A DNA stretch of 64,000 nt from Cryoendolithus antarcticus. Its lineage: Eukaryota; Ascomycota; Dothideomycetes; Cladosporiales; Cladosporiaceae. Location: contig NAJO01000006.1 in the NCBI GenBank assembly GCA_002077065.1, positions 186,001 to 250,000 of the forward strand, read 5' to 3'. Position numbers and translations under genes: made by a program. The notes beneath the pieces were generated by a model. The model was not told the DNA's origin. It saw only the letters and a program-made list of their open reading frames with translations, and made no database searches. Shown piece after piece: positions 1 through 11,103 of this stretch (position 1 is its first letter; each line of letters begins with the position of its first letter).

Positions 1-3000
1 GGGGCGAAGGTGCTCAGCTGAGCGGTCGAGGCTGGCGGGGAGGTCTAGGACTTCTTGAATGAAGTCTGGGTCGTTTACGGGGGTGGAGCGGAGGATATTG
101 CTTTCGCCCATGAAGGCAAATGTACCGTATAGGCGTTGGTCGTCGGTCTCCTCTTGGCAGAGAATGCAGGTGCCTGTCGGGAAGGACCTTGTTTTGCGCT
201 TCTCTTCAAGATTAGGAGTCTCTGATGTCAGTGACATGTCATCCTCGATGTCTTCAAACTCATCGCTGTCGAAACCAGAGAGACCTTGATTCTGCAAGAA
301 GCTATTCTGCTGCTCTTTCATCTTCGCCATCACGCGAGCTTGACGAGCTGCAGCTTCTTGCTTCCTCTTCTCCTTGTCCTCGGCCGAGAAAGACGCCGGC
401 GAGCCAGTGTCGTTCCGATCCAGCAGCGCGAACGATGCAGCTGCAGGCCCGATAGCAGCCATCAGCTTCTCAGGTCTGCGGACTTGCATCTTGCGTAGGA
501 TGTGCTTGATCGACGGCATGCAGGACCCGTACTCAGCCATCTCCGACAGGCCCACGAGCAGCGACACGATCGTTCGCCACTGGCTTGGCGCGACTTCGTG
601 CTCCTTCGACACCGCCAGCTCGACGAAACCTTCGCCATCGATCCGCTCATCCTCGAGCACAGCGATAACAACAAGATGCAGTACCATATGCAAGAACGTC
701 TCCACCCTAGTCGCAGGCACTTTCGTCGTCTCTGGTCGTGGTGTAAGTGCGTACTGCAACGCCGCCGCGATAGTCCTCGCGAATAACGGCGTTCTCGTGA
801 CGGCTGGAAGTGCCTGAAATAGGGTTCCTGACAGATCATGTAGTCGTGGCTCGAAGACCACGTCCTCCACGCTCTTGCCACTGTTCTTCGCAACCACCTT
901 CCTCGCTAGCATCTCCGCCTCCTCTCGATGATTGCGTGAGTAATGCGCAAAGTACGGATCCACCAGCTCCGCGTACTCAGCCTTGAGCTCAAAAGTCCCC
1001 GTGTCAGATAGCCCCTCAGGTGCGCGATACGTCGTCATGCTCTCCAGCACGCGCTGGAAGGGCTCGCTGTCCGCAATTTTCTCCGTAACGCGGGTATTGA
1101 GGTCAGAGTACGATAGCGGCTTGAAGCACAATGCGTGCGCGATATCGTGCTGTATAATCTCGTCACTGACTTCGTCCGTAGCATTGCCGAGAAGATTTCC
1201 GCGCTCAGACAGAGCGATAATAATGAGGTGGTACATATCCTCCAGCACATCTATCTGCTGCGTCTCTTCGATGCCTTCGATAGCGGAGTAGTCGCCCTTG
1301 ATCCACTTGCCCATCTGGTAGCGGTCGATAATCTGCGCTAGGAAGCGCTCGCCCGGCTTCTCGTGCTCGGAGCCGCACAGTGCAAGACCAGCTTGGATCA
1401 TGAACAGGTCACGCTGATAGCCTATGTCCCTGTGTGACACGCTCCGGTAGGTGTGTGCTTGGTGGCGGAGTGTGATGCCGTTGCGGACCCACATGCCAGC
1501 TTTCATCTGCGCCAGCCAGGCGCAGACGCGGAGCGGATGATCGAAGATACTGCAGAGGAGCTCATCGGACGTGAGTGTTGTGGGCGCTGGGGCTGTGCGC
1601 GCGTGAGTCCAAGGATCCTTGAGGTCTGAGGAGGTGAAGTGCAAGAGGTTGCGAACTTCATCGCGGTCCATGGACTTGGCGTGCTCAAGGAGCCAGGAGA
1701 GGAGGTAGTGGAGCGGGTGGTGGAAACTCATGTATTCGGCTTGTATGACGAATTTGGGGACGCTGTAGACTTGGCCACTTTCGTCGTAGGGTCCGGTATC
1801 GTGCCAGGCCATGTCATCTCTCATTTCGTGTGCGGTAAATCGCTTCCTCTCATAGCCGAAAGAATTGATCATAGTCATTTGACCAACAGTGCGTACAGCG
1901 CGCTGAAGTTTCGAGGTAGCCTCAAAGGTGCTCGCCTTGAAGGACGAAGCGACAGCCTTGCAAAGGCGGTCCACCTCCTTGATGATAAGACTTGCACTGA
2001 TCCAAGCGTCGGACTCGTACTCAACATGCTCGCCCATCGCCCTAACATTAGGACACAAGCCTTGATGTAGCTTCACCAAGTCCAGGAATTGAAGCAGATA
2101 CTGCGGTTCCGCGCGCATCTTCGACTGTATGTACTCTGACTGGAACAGCCAGCGCATGTCGACGAAGAAGTGGAACATCCGTCGGTTGGTTACAGATCCT
2201 GCATCGAAGGCCAGCACAGCCCTAGGTCCGACATCCATAGGGTAACCGACTTGTCTCGTGGTGAGGAATGTGTAAAGTATCGCCATCAGATTTGTCAAGA
2301 AGTTGCCACGCTCGACGACCTCTTCGGTGATCGACGGCGTCGTTAGCATCTGCACGCTGAGATTGATGACACTATGGTCCGGCTCGCGATCTGCGACCAG
2401 ATACAGCTCCGCAAGGGGTGTGTACAAACCAGCGAAACGTAGTCCTAGTATGCGCTTGAAGTGAGGTATAGTTGCCACATTCGTGATGTACATGTGTCGC
2501 AGCTTTACTCGCAGCGTCTTCCACAGTCGTAGATCGTATAGTATCAGCCAGTCCAATCGCACGCGCTGCCATAGATCCTCTGAGGGCTCAGCCGGTCGAG
2601 GACCCTGGAATGCATCCGGCGTCACCAGCCAATGCCTACTAGTAGGCTGAGGTCGCTTCGACTTGGGTTTGCGGGTCTGGGCTGGTGTCTTCGGCATCTT
2701 GCCGTAAGGCGCTTTTACAGACTCCGCGGGCTCTACCTCCACAGACGTCGCCTCGAGATCGCCTTCCTCACTCTCGGTCGGCGTCATGATCAGTCGGAAG
2801 GCTCCTCTGCGCTGACCTCTCGCCGGCACCGTGTCTGGTCCAGGTGGCGGCGGTGGTGGCGGTGGATAGCCAGCCATGGTCGCCTCTCTGGCTCCCGTGA
2901 CCTCATCGTCGCCACTCAGGTCGATGTCCATGCCTGCAGTGCCTGCCTGCAGAGCAGCCTCGCCCGCTTCTATCGCAGCATCGGCGGCTCTTCTAATGTC

Positions 3001-4335
3001 GTCGATCTCGGCTTCCATCGTGTCTATGTCCATATCGTCGTCCTCATCCTCATTCTCGTCGTCTTCGTAGTCCTCATCATCCTCATCCTCGTCCTGCTCA
3101 ACCTGGATTCGTGTGACGCCCGTACCAGCGGGCATGCCGTGAAGAAAATTACGGTACTGACTCTTGAGCTTCCTAGTCTCGTCGATTTCGTGATCATCAA
3201 TTCCCTGTTGTCCAATGTCCATATTACTCGCTTCGCTACCCATGCGCCACGGCTGGAGAAACTCCTCGCAGATGATATTCCTGAGCATCTGTCCATCTGA
3301 ACCTACCGAGCATCCTGCAATGTCACCTAGCCAGTCGACGATCGTCTCGCACATCTGCTCGCGGAACGTGTCGCGTGCTGACCGTACTGTGACTGTGATT
3401 TTGATTTGCTCCAGCACCTTGGCCATGTGCACTAGGTCTGCGACGTCCGTCGAGCTGTGCACTACTGCTCGTCCAGTGTCGTTGACCTCGTATGCCCGCT
3501 GCATGCCGATCGTCTTCGTTGTCCGACATGCCTTCGCGACCTGATACTGCACATCCCTCACAGTGTGCTTCTCGTCATTCCAGAGCAAGACTGAGAACTC
3601 CGGCTCTCCTTGTGTCACGTCCGAGCCTCCATACATCGCAGGTGATAGCCGTGCTCGCCTTTCGTCCTCCCTGACTGACTCCTCGGTCTTCTGCAACCGC
3701 AGCTGCTCCGGTGCGCATGAGAAGACGTCGCACATGAAGTCCAGACACTTTGCGATCGTCATCCGCACAGCCCTCCTGACCTCCTCTGGGACTTCATTCC
3801 CTGTGCTTCGCCCTACATGCTCCTTCTCTTTTCCCCGACCCTGCTCTGAGGCAGCTGAATGGATCGAACACCTCACCTCCCTTTTCCAAGCCTCCGCGTC
3901 TCCGCAATCACAGCACCCACTGTTCCCTGGACTGACGCTCACATACACCATATGGCCCTCATGCTCGCTGCCTTCGAAGCATCTCGAGCAGAGCACACAG
4001 GTCTCATCCGCAGCGCAGGTCTTGCAGCTATACGTGCTCTCGCCGCTTTTGAATATATGCCCGCAGGCGGTGCCCCGGGCAGAGGGCATGTACTCTGCGC
4101 CGTCTTGGGCTCCTTGTGCATCGCGCAGACTCCATGGTTCCGAGGATGAGGGTGGAGGTGGGCCAGAGGGGAAGAAGAGCGGAAGGTAAGCAGAGTTGTA
4201 GGCTGCAAGAGAGTGGAAGAGGTGTTGGCGGAGGACTGCATCTGTAGTGGGGGTGTAGCGGTTTAGGTAGCCGGCGGGGAGGGAGAGCAAGACGCTGGCG
4301 AGGCGCGCTTCGCTGGAGTGCGGTGCGGAGACCAT
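1..4335 (-). CDS. UBR1: UBR1-type N-recognin E3 ubiquitin ligase, 3' end beyond the window
   Basis: One uninterrupted minus-strand frame runs from the ATG at 4335 to the left edge (about 1445 codons, no stop). An in-frame TGA lies just upstream of this ATG, which fixes the start. From about residue 95 comes a UBR box (CGHIFKSGES, then CSRCFEGSEHEGH and CCDCGD), the zinc fold that binds type-1 N-degrons. A ClpS-like N-domain follows (LLWNDEKHTVRDV at about 3590), the type-2 site, then a long acidic stretch around 3000-3110. Near 100-180 the protein has CILCQEE...YGTFAF, as in the RING-H2 region of UBR1. The order UBR box, ClpS-like, RING is that of Ubr1, which ubiquitinates N-degron substrates with an E2 of the Rad6 type. 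The C-terminal cap is missing because the window ends. No intron is needed in the visible part. Confidence 0.93.
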   Translation of the reverse strand, partial: MVSAPHSSEARLASVLLSLPAGYLNRYTPTTDAVLRQHLFHSLAAYNSAYLPLFFPSGPPPPSSSEPWSLRDAQGAQDGAEYMPSARGTACGHIFKSGESTYSCKTCAADETCVLCSRCFEGSEHEGHMVYVSVSPGNSGCCDCGDAEAWKREVRCSIHSAASEQGRGKEKEHVGRSTGNEVPEEVRRAVRMTIAKCLDFMCDVFSCAPEQLRLQKTEESVREDERRARLSPAMYGGSDVTQGEPEFSVLLWNDEKHTVRDVQYQVAKACRTTKTIGMQRAYEVNDTGRAVVHSSTDVADLVHMAKVLEQIKITVTVRSARDTFREQMCETIVDWLGDIAGCSVGSDGQMLRNIICEEFLQPWRMGSEASNMDIGQQGIDDHEIDETRKLKSQYRNFLHGMPAGTGVTRIQVEQDEDEDDEDYEDDENEDEDDDMDIDTMEAEIDDIRRAADAAIEAGEAALQAGTAGMDIDLSGDDEVTGAREATMAGYPPPPPPPPGPDTVPARGQRRGAFRLIMTPTESEEGDLEATSVEVEPAESVKAPYGKMPKTPAQTRKPKSKRPQPTSRHWLVTPDAFQGPRPAEPSEDLWQRVRLDWLILYDLRLWKTLRVKLRHMYITNVATIPHFKRILGLRFAGLYTPLAELYLVADREPDHSVINLSVQMLTTPSITEEVVERGNFLTNLMAILYTFLTTRQVGYPMDVGPRAVLAFDAGSVTNRRMFHFFVDMRWLFQSEYIQSKMRAEPQYLLQFLDLVKLHQGLCPNVRAMGEHVEYESDAWISASLIIKEVDRLCKAVASSFKASTFEATSKLQRAVRTVGQMTMINSFGYERKRFTAHEMRDDMAWHDTGPYDESGQVYSVPKFVIQAEYMSFHHPLHYLLSWLLEHAKSMDRDEVRNLLHFTSSDLKDPWTHARTAPAPTTLTSDELLCSIFDHPLRVCAWLAQMKAGMWVRNGITLRHQAHTYRSVSHRDIGYQRDLFMIQAGLALCGSEHEKPGERFLAQIIDRYQMGKWIKGDYSAIEGIEETQQIDVLEDMYHLIIIALSERGNLLGNATDEVSDEIIQHDIAHALCFKPLSYSDLNTRVTEKIADSEPFQRVLESMTTYRAPEGLSDTGTFELKAEYAELVDPYFAHYSRNHREEAEMLARKVVAKNSGKSVEDVVFEPRLHDLSGTLFQALPAVTRTPLFARTIAAALQYALTPRPETTKVPATRVETFLHMVLHLVVIAVLEDERIDGEGFVELAVSKEHEVAPSQWRTIVSLLVGLSEMAEYGSCMPSIKHILRKMQVRRPEKLMAAIGPAAASFALLDRNDTGSPASFSAEDKEKRKQEAAARQARVMAKMKEQQNSFLQNQGLSGFDSDEFEDIEDDMSLTSETPNLEEKRKTRSFPTGTCILCQEETDDQRLYGTFAFMGESNILRSTPVNDPDFIQEVLDLPASLDRSAEHLRP

Positions 4336-4945
4336 ATCGAAGATCGTATTCGTTGCCGTGACGGGCGAGTGGAAGGAAGATGTTCAAGTCATCGGGCTTG
4401 GATGTTGTAGGTAGGCGATCTCAAGCTGGATGCGGTGATGATTAAGCGATTGTTGTCAGCATTTGCCACGACAGAAAGTAGGTCGAAGTAGGCAAGGAAG
4501 GGGCGGAGTAACGCTCTATGTCAGGTAAAAGGTAATGGATAGGCAAACCATGCTCGTCGTGACCGCAGTTGTCTTGTCCAGGGTGCCTGACGCAGCGCTT
4601 TCCAACATATGACGTCCGTGCACGGTTCACTGCACAAGAGACGGGATGCCGTTTCGTCGGGCAGAGAGACACGCAACAGCATCGACATCTTGGAAGTGAG
4701 AGAATGCCACTGCTCGTCCGCGGTGGTTGCCGTCACATAAGCCGGAGAATAGTAATATGCATTCAATCAGCTATGAGATAAGAGTGTTCTATAAAAGTGC
4801 CAATACTTATTCACCATAATACATTTCAACGTGCCTCAGAGGCACGATTCAGCGTCCATGAATTCCATCTCCAGCACATCGAACAGGATGCATGCGACGC
4901 TCCGCCATCTCTCCGCCCAAACTCTCTCGAATCACGTGGCTTCCT
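4336..4945. other. Intergenic stretch, no gene seen
   Basis: This lies between the start of UBR1 and the stop of the M35-like peptidase. Only short overlapping open frames on both strands are present, with no recognisable protein. It should hold the UBR1 promoter and the peptidase 3' end. Confidence 0.6.
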
Positions 4946-6075
4946 TCAAACGTCAGCTAGAACACCGTCGCTCAGGGCGGCATCGTACTCTGGCGATGCC
5001 AGCAATTCAGCTTCGGAGTAATCGAAGTCTTCCTGAGTAACCTCTGGGAGACTGAATTTACGTTCGCAAACTGTGCATAAAGTGTTAGCTTGCCTGCGTG
5101 CAGTCTCTCATAAGCAGTTGCTGAATCGTCAGTTGACACAGGGGAGGACTTACCACTGTTGTAGTATGCATTGCTGAAGACTGGTTAGTCAACAACTTTC
5201 AGCAAGCATGTAAAGATCAGACACTCACGTTGCAAACCAAGTATACGAATCGGCGTTAATGAACGCCTCCTGCGCCTTGTCGCCCTTGACCATGCGCATG
5301 CAGCCCGAGGACCCGTAGATAATGTCCACAATATGGCCTGGGAGAGTCAGTACCAACCAGAAGACTGCCACTGACGAACTTGGCTCGCAGACTTACCAGC
5401 GCTCGACGGTGCCTTGTCACCCACCAAATTACTATGAAAGAACTCATGAACAAGCGTCTGCGTCAAGCTCTCCATTCCCCTCCCAACGCGGTTTCCCAAC
5501 TTCCCACAGTCAATCTCAGAAGCTCCAGTTACGCCCTCAAGCCCCGTAGGGCAAACGTGAAAGCGTCCCTGATCTTTGACAAAGTAAGCATGGACAGTCT
5601 TGTCCTTCTCGCAGGTAAGACTGATATCCTCCTTCTCACTGATGAACTTCGCCACGATGGCTTTCGGCGCCGGAGGCTCAAGGCCAGGTCCAAACAACCT
5701 AGTGATCACGCCTTCGACATAGCCACGGGCGTCGAGGGGTGAAAAGTTTTCACGTTCAAGCGTCTTGGGGAACCAGGTGTTGAAGGTGAGATCGTCGGTG
5801 TCTCGGAGAGAGGCGATTGCAGCAGAGAGCATAGGCGACCAGTCCGTGAAGGCGTCGTGCACGATCTTGCGGTTGTTCTTGTCGGTTTTACTGTCTTCGT
5901 CGTAGCCGCGATATTTGAACTCGTTGGTCGTGGGCGAGGCTGGGTATGGAGAGGCGGCCGGTAGTGCTGCTCGTGGCGAGACGGTTACCGTCGCGAGCTG
6001 CGCACCGGGCTTGGGCAGAGCGTGTGTCGCTGTGACTGCTAGGGCGACGAGCGCGAATAGGGAGTAGTTCGTCAT
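4946..6075 (-). CDS. Secreted M35-like (aspzincin/deuterolysin) metallopeptidase
   Basis: Four exons: 6075-5397, 5337-5229, a 20-nt micro-exon 5173-5154, and 5070-4946. All introns have GT-AG ends and the frame is kept (933 nt, 310 aa). The N-terminus (MTNYSLFALVALAVTATHA) is a signal peptide, so the product is probably exported. The zinc site HEFFH is at residues 210-214. It is followed after the first splice by D231 in a D-x-x-Y-G context, matching the aspzincin arrangement in which an Asp downstream of HExxH is the third zinc ligand. Paired cysteines (about 155, 175, 190, 241) fit a secreted fold. Substrate is unknown; extracellular protein breakdown is the family expectation. A paralogue lies directly upstream on the same strand at 6974-7970. 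The micro-exon is supported by the same 20-nt unit in that paralogue. Confidence 0.85.
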
Positions 6076-6973
6076 GGTGAGATTGAGCGAGGGGTTGTGT
6101 GTGCTTCGGGCTGGTACGGTAATAGTAGCGGTAGTGTGGTCTTACGGTGAAGGTAGAGATGAATGGGGTATCAGACTGAACAGCGAAGAGATAATGGTGG
6201 ACTGGACTGTACTTGACCAGCGCGATAGCTGTATATAACTCCATCCACCTACAGCCCTCTCATCACATGCCTCTGGCTGCAGCATTATGAGCTTCGGTGT
6301 TATTAGCATCTCTCCTCCGCCTGATGTCTATTCGCATCTTCGCTCCGCCTGAAGAGCGGCTCAGAAGTGGACTTCGAAACCGTAGCATTGCAACCATGAG
6401 GCACGGCAACTCCATTCACGTCCAATGTGTCGGGTCACTGACGTACTGAACAGCCGCCAGACACACATCGAGTTCATTATTCGTAGAACGGTGGACTTCC
6501 AACAGTATGCGGAGGAGCTAGGCAGGTCCAGAAGGAGGCGCAAGGTGTTGGTCTCCACAAGTCTACCGATGTGAGGCGCAAGACGGGTCGTCAACAGGTT
6601 TCTGCGGCACAGAAGCCGGGCGCCATGTTTCATGTTTACTCCGCCGAGGATCCACCGAGAAGTCCTTCGTGGAGGTCACGTACAAGCTCACGATGCGAGA
6701 GTTGCATGTCGGAGCAGGGAGAACCCTGATCCTCGCGTTTCTGGATGCCTGCCTCCTTCTATGACACACTGTGTCGTCGCCGGATTGTACCCCCTAGTCG
6801 ATCAGTTGGTAAGTGTCCAGACAGCGGCTCGGATTTTGGAGGTGCTCACCTTCTGATCTGTCTACTCCCACGCCGCCTGCGGGTGCCGATGTCCTCAAAC
6901 GTACTCTCTGGGAGATCGAACTTTCGACCACCGACTGCGAAGAGTGTCAGTGTGAGAATCGAGGCACTGATTA
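6076..6973. other. Intergenic region between the two peptidase paralogues
   Basis: No supported gene. The only open frames are short and mutually overlapping. It should contain the promoter of the downstream peptidase. I see no transposon ends or direct repeats flanking the duplication. Confidence 0.55.
6228..6238 (-). promoter_or_regulatory. Possible TATA box of the M35-like peptidase gene
   Basis: On the minus strand the sequence reads GTTATATACAG about 155 bp before the ATG at 6075. It is the clearest TATA-like match in this upstream region. No transcript data support it. Confidence 0.3.
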
Positions 6974-7970
6974 TCAGATGTCGCCCTTCAAGTAGTGTTT
7001 GAAGGTTGTACCATGGTTATAGTATGCATCTCTAGTACTCGTCAGTTGCCGATCGCTGCAGACACAACTCTTCGGAGCGTTGGACTTACAACGCGAAGTC
7101 GGAATACGAGGCGGCATTGATGAATGCCTTTTGGCCCTCGGGACCGGCGGCAAGGCGCGCGGAATTGTCCGGATGGTAGGCCACGTCTATTTTGCGCCCT
7201 GGCTCGATAGTCAGTGTTTCCATCGTCAAAGGCTCGCGGGACAGGAAGACTTGTCACTCACCAGCACTCGATGGAGCTTTCGCACCGACTCCATCGGAGG
7301 GCATGTAATCATGCAGTAAAGTCGAGGTAATAGAGTCCATGTGCCATGACATCTGATCACCGAGTTCGGAGCAATTCACTGCGGATGCCCTCATGGGCTC
7401 TTCGAAGAGCCCTGGACAGACGTTGAAACTATTAGCTCCACGGAAGAAGCAGGCGGCTGCGCCGTTAGCGCAGCAGCAGCCCACGTCCTGACGCTCGTTC
7501 TTGAACTCGGCTGTGGACGGTTTGAGTGCCACGAGCTGAGTATCCGCGTCAATCAGCATCCCGAAGACGCCCTCGACATAGCTACGCCCGTAGAGCGGCG
7601 TATCGTAGAGGGTCGAGTTGGCTTCGCCTAGAAATGTCGGGAAGTAGCGGTCATAAGTGTCGTCGTTGAGATCTCGGAGGGACGCAATAGCTGCCGCGAG
7701 CATCGGAGGCAGATCGGTGAACGCATCGTGTATAGCCTGGCGCGCGTCTACATCGGTTTTGTTGTTCTCGTCATAACCGCGGTATTGGAATTCATTCGCG
7801 AGAGGCGAATGCGGATACGGCGATAGCTTTGCAGTAGGCTGCGCTCTTGTACAGTTCGAATGTCTCGATGCCGTCGCTGCCGGGACTACCTGTGTACATT
7901 TCGTAGACTCCGATGCACTAGAGACGAGGGCTGCCGTTAGGGCGGGTAGGAAGAAGAACGTGGGAACCAT
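6974..7970 (-). CDS. Paralogous secreted M35-like protein with a degenerate zinc site
   Basis: Start ATG at 7970 (MVPTFFFLPALTAALV, a signal peptide); longer open sequence upstream lacks homology to the neighbour. Exons are 7970-7262, 7198-7090 (109 nt, identical in length and phase to exon 2 of the 4946-6075 gene) and 7031-6974, giving 291 aa. The last exon starts with the same unit as the neighbour's micro-exon (AYYN), then reads through a weak GTACAA donor to a TGA, so the protein ends earlier. Strong family blocks are kept (FQYRGYDENNKTD, GRSYVEGVF, KAPSSAG). The zinc motif is lost: HEFFH is replaced by HDYMP at residues 220-224, so the catalytic Glu and second His are gone; the downstream Asp (D241) remains but YG has become YH. 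Known aspzincin chemistry predicts no activity. The intact frame and signal peptide argue for an expressed pseudoenzyme rather than a dead gene. Confidence 0.8.
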
Positions 7971-9566
7971 ACCGACGGCCAAGATAGGCAATTGGAAGAT
8001 TCGAAAGTGAGGGTATCGGGAACAAGGACAGAAGACTTCTGTAGATAATGTTGTAAGACGTGGAGAAGGAGTAGGAAAGATACTTATCATTGCATCCCCA
8101 CTTGCCCTGATTAACTGTCCATGCATCAGCATTGAGGACTGTTATGTCAAGCATTAGGATCTCCAACAGACGAGATCGCGGTGGAGAGACCGAAGACGCC
8201 CTCAAACCCAATTACTTGACGGAGCCTTGATCGCAGACATTCACCCTGCGACAGCCACTTCCAGACAAGGGCACAATTCCATGACGGCCAATCGATCAGC
8301 GGACCGGCGCCAGGAGAACAGCCACGCCATTGTGTGCGCTGCGTTGATAGCCCGGATGTATCGCGGCTCAGCTGCACCGGACTTAATGCTGACCATGGTC
8401 AGCGACCCTATTGGCAGTGACCCCGCCGTCGTCGCAAAAAGTCACCACTCGAATTCGGGTCCATGTCGTTCCCGGATGTCGTGAGCGATAAAGATACCAC
8501 AACCCCACTGATTGCTAAAGGGACGCCCGGTCTGGGCCTGGGAAACCATAATTGATGGCGTTTAGCTACAATCCCTTGGTGACTTCTTGCTTAGTGTCGT
8601 ATATGTAGTCTGACAACACTATCGTTTGGTTAGCATCGATGATAGCCATTCATTAGTGGCACAATATAGTGTCATCGATGGTAGGCCAGAGGAGTAGTGA
8701 TAGCAGCCATATGGGATCCGAGGTTGGCGTGAGGAGACTGCGCTCTTGGAGAAAAGCGCTGCCCTGAGTACGAATCTATCAGGCGTGATGTGCGACAAAA
8801 CGATCGGAAATTCGGGGCTTCATGGGTCATTCGCTGACCACACCCATGATCCTCACTGGACCAGAAGGGTGTCTCTGAGCAGCGCAGGCCTGCACAACCA
8901 CAAATCGAACCCAGATCTCACGCATTCGAGGCGCAAAAGGGAATGTATTTCCAGGCCCACAGGTCCTGGTTGTTCAGCGGTGAAAGCGCGTAACGGTCAG
9001 CTAATTCCCTGTCGAAGCTAGCACTTCGGTCGCTCATATGCTGTCGTTGCTGGTCTTGCGTGCCGAGGATCAGGGTGTGACCTCAGTATCGCTGAGGTGT
9101 TGCCCACCCAGCAGTCTAGTCTGTGAGACGTGTCTCCTGATGAGGATCGACGGTGCGCCAGTCTTGATGAACAATGTGATCGGGGTGTCAGCATTGGCAA
9201 TGGCGCCGGATGAAGAATAATGTCGCGCTCGTCGCGTCCGGGTAATGCGCGTGTTGCCGGCATCGGAGACTTCGGCGCTCTATCGCGCACACTGCTCATT
9301 GCGATCATAGTGGATGAAGTGATGACAAAGATGGGAGTGAGGTGACGATCCCGGAGCTGACGTCGAAACAACTGCCATGAACTCCGAGCTCCTGTCAATG
9401 ACAAGGCATGACGATCCGAGATATCTCCTTCCTTATGCATGCACATTACAAATGCCAGTATAGACCGTACAGTATTTCAAGATAAGTATCGTCTCTCGTT
9501 CAGCGATCTAAAAATCCCTACCTTGACCTCAAGTCAATTGCAAATCACGACACCGAGCAAATCAAG
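7971..9566. other. Long intergenic region, no gene seen
   Basis: About 1.6 kb between divergent genes. The largest open frame (9446-9018, minus, 142 codons) shows no domain, no signal peptide and no sensible extension, so it is not called. A T-arm-like GGTTCGAT near 8890 cannot be folded into a tRNA. The left part carries the promoter of the degenerate peptidase, the right part that of the oxidoreductase. Confidence 0.5.
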
Positions 9567-10670
9567 ATGGTCGCCGAAAAGATGAAGGCTCTCATATCCA
9601 TCGAGGGCAAGACAGCGGAAGTCAAAGAGACCAACGTGCCCAAGCCAGAGCAAGGCGAGATCCTCGTCAAAATTCACTATGTTGCTCAGGTACCTCGCCT
9701 CCCTTCTCACACCACTCAATGCCTTCGCTGACTTTATATCCAGAACCCCACGGATTGGAAAGCCATGGCCGGTGTGCCTCCTGGCCGCATCATAGGCTGT
9801 GACTTCGCGGGCGAGGTAGCAGACAACAATGGCTCAAACTGGCGTAACGGTCAGAGAGTCTCTGGATTCGTGCAAGGCACTGCCGTCGAGCCAACTCGCG
9901 GAGTATTCGCCGAGTACGCCGTCGTAGAAGCCGAGCTAGTCTACGCCATCCCGGAGAGCATTTCCTACGCAGACGCCTCTGTCATTCCGCTGCCATTCGC
10001 CACAGCTGTCCAAGCGATGTTCCAGCGCCTTGCTATGCCCGAGCCGAGCAAAGCAGCCAAGTCACCATTCCCGTTCCTCGTTAGTGGAGGCACGAGTTCC
10101 GTAGGCATGTATGCTGTGCAGCTCGGCAAGCTGTCCGGCGCCTTCGTGATTGCCACAGGCTCGAAAAAGAATCATGATCTCCTGAAGCAACTGGGAGCAG
10201 ACGCTGTCGTGGACTACAACGACGCGAACTGGCCAGAACAAGTACGCGAGCTCTCTCACGATAACCTCGAACACGCTATGGACTGCATTGGCGAGACGTC
10301 CGAAGCCATCGCCAAGTCCCTGTCCCCCACGAAAGGCGGCCACATCGTCGCCATCCTGCCCGTCGGCGCTGTCCGTGACGCCGTCACGAGCGTGAACTCG
10401 AAAGCAAAGATCACTAGCACGATCGTGTATACTGTCTTTAACCGGAACTTGGGCTACTACGGCAAGATCTTCGACAATGCGGACACGATGTCTGAGGACA
10501 AGGCGTTCTGGGCGAAGTGGTGCAGTCTTCTGCCAGAGCTGCTCGAGAGTGGCAAGGTGAAGTCGAACCGGGCGAGGGAGATGGGTGGAATTGAGGATAT
10601 TCTGAAGGGGTTCAAGGAGCAGCAGGAGGGGAGGGTGAGTGCGGAGAAGTTGGTTTATAAGATAGCGTAG
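9567..10670 (+). CDS. MDR-superfamily zinc-binding-dehydrogenase-like oxidoreductase (quinone/enoyl reductase, ToxD-like)
   Basis: Exon 1 is 9567-9689 and exon 2 is 9744-10670, joined over a 54-bp intron in phase 0 at AQ|NPTDWK; 349 aa. The N-terminal GroES-like half has HYVAQNPTDWK and GCDFAGEV, both typical of fungal trans-acting enoyl reductases and quinone oxidoreductases. The Rossmann half has the nucleotide loop SGGTSSVGMYAVQLGKLSG at about residues 145-163. It lacks the catalytic zinc cysteines of true alcohol dehydrogenases, so an NADPH-dependent reduction of an enone, quinone or similar carbonyl compound is likely. The substrate cannot be inferred. No biosynthetic backbone gene (PKS, NRPS, terpene cyclase) is nearby, so a secondary-metabolite role is not supported by context. 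Confidence 0.88.
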
Positions 10671-11103
10671 TCAATAGATCCTATAGAATCGAGATCGATG
10701 TTATCAGATATCTTGATCATCGTGTCTTTGTTCTTTGGTCTGTTCTGCGAATCCTCGTGGCTGTCTACTGCAAGGCATCCCTGTCGAATGACGAACGCCA
10801 CCATGTGGCAGCATGGACTGCGTGACTTTACACAGTACCGGACTTTGCTCATTACCACCTGATCTCTCCGCGGAGCACACATATACTCTGTGGTCTACGT
10901 TCCATCTCTTCTGCTCGAAGTATCGAGTAACTTTGCAGTCACGATGATGGAGTATTCTTAGCCCGGAGGCGCATCGTCCACGACTCCGCCGCAGTAGTCA
11001 GCACAGCAGTCTGCGCTGAAGCGCAGCCATTGTCCGAACAACTGCGATATACCCTAGCACCCCTTCGCACCGACCATCAATCGGCTTGCACGCACCGCCT
11101 GCA
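10671..11103. other. Intergenic stretch, no gene seen
   Basis: It separates the oxidoreductase stop from the FKBP-STIMATE start. No recognisable open frame. The last 100 bp should be the promoter and 5' leader of the FKBP-STIMATE gene. Confidence 0.5.

Noticed and set aside
6427..6570. Plus-strand fragment with VDFQQYAEELGRSRRRRK, vaguely like a Utp6-type N-terminus
   Set aside because: Too short, no start, ends in a stop, and the resemblance is weak; a gene relic is possible but not supportable.
8840..8950. tRNA-like GGTTCGAT element
   Set aside because: The flanking bases do not pair into a T-arm and no acceptor or anticodon stem could be built.
9018..9446. 142-codon minus-strand frame in an intergenic region
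   Set aside because: No domain, signal peptide or membrane segment, and its composition looks random.
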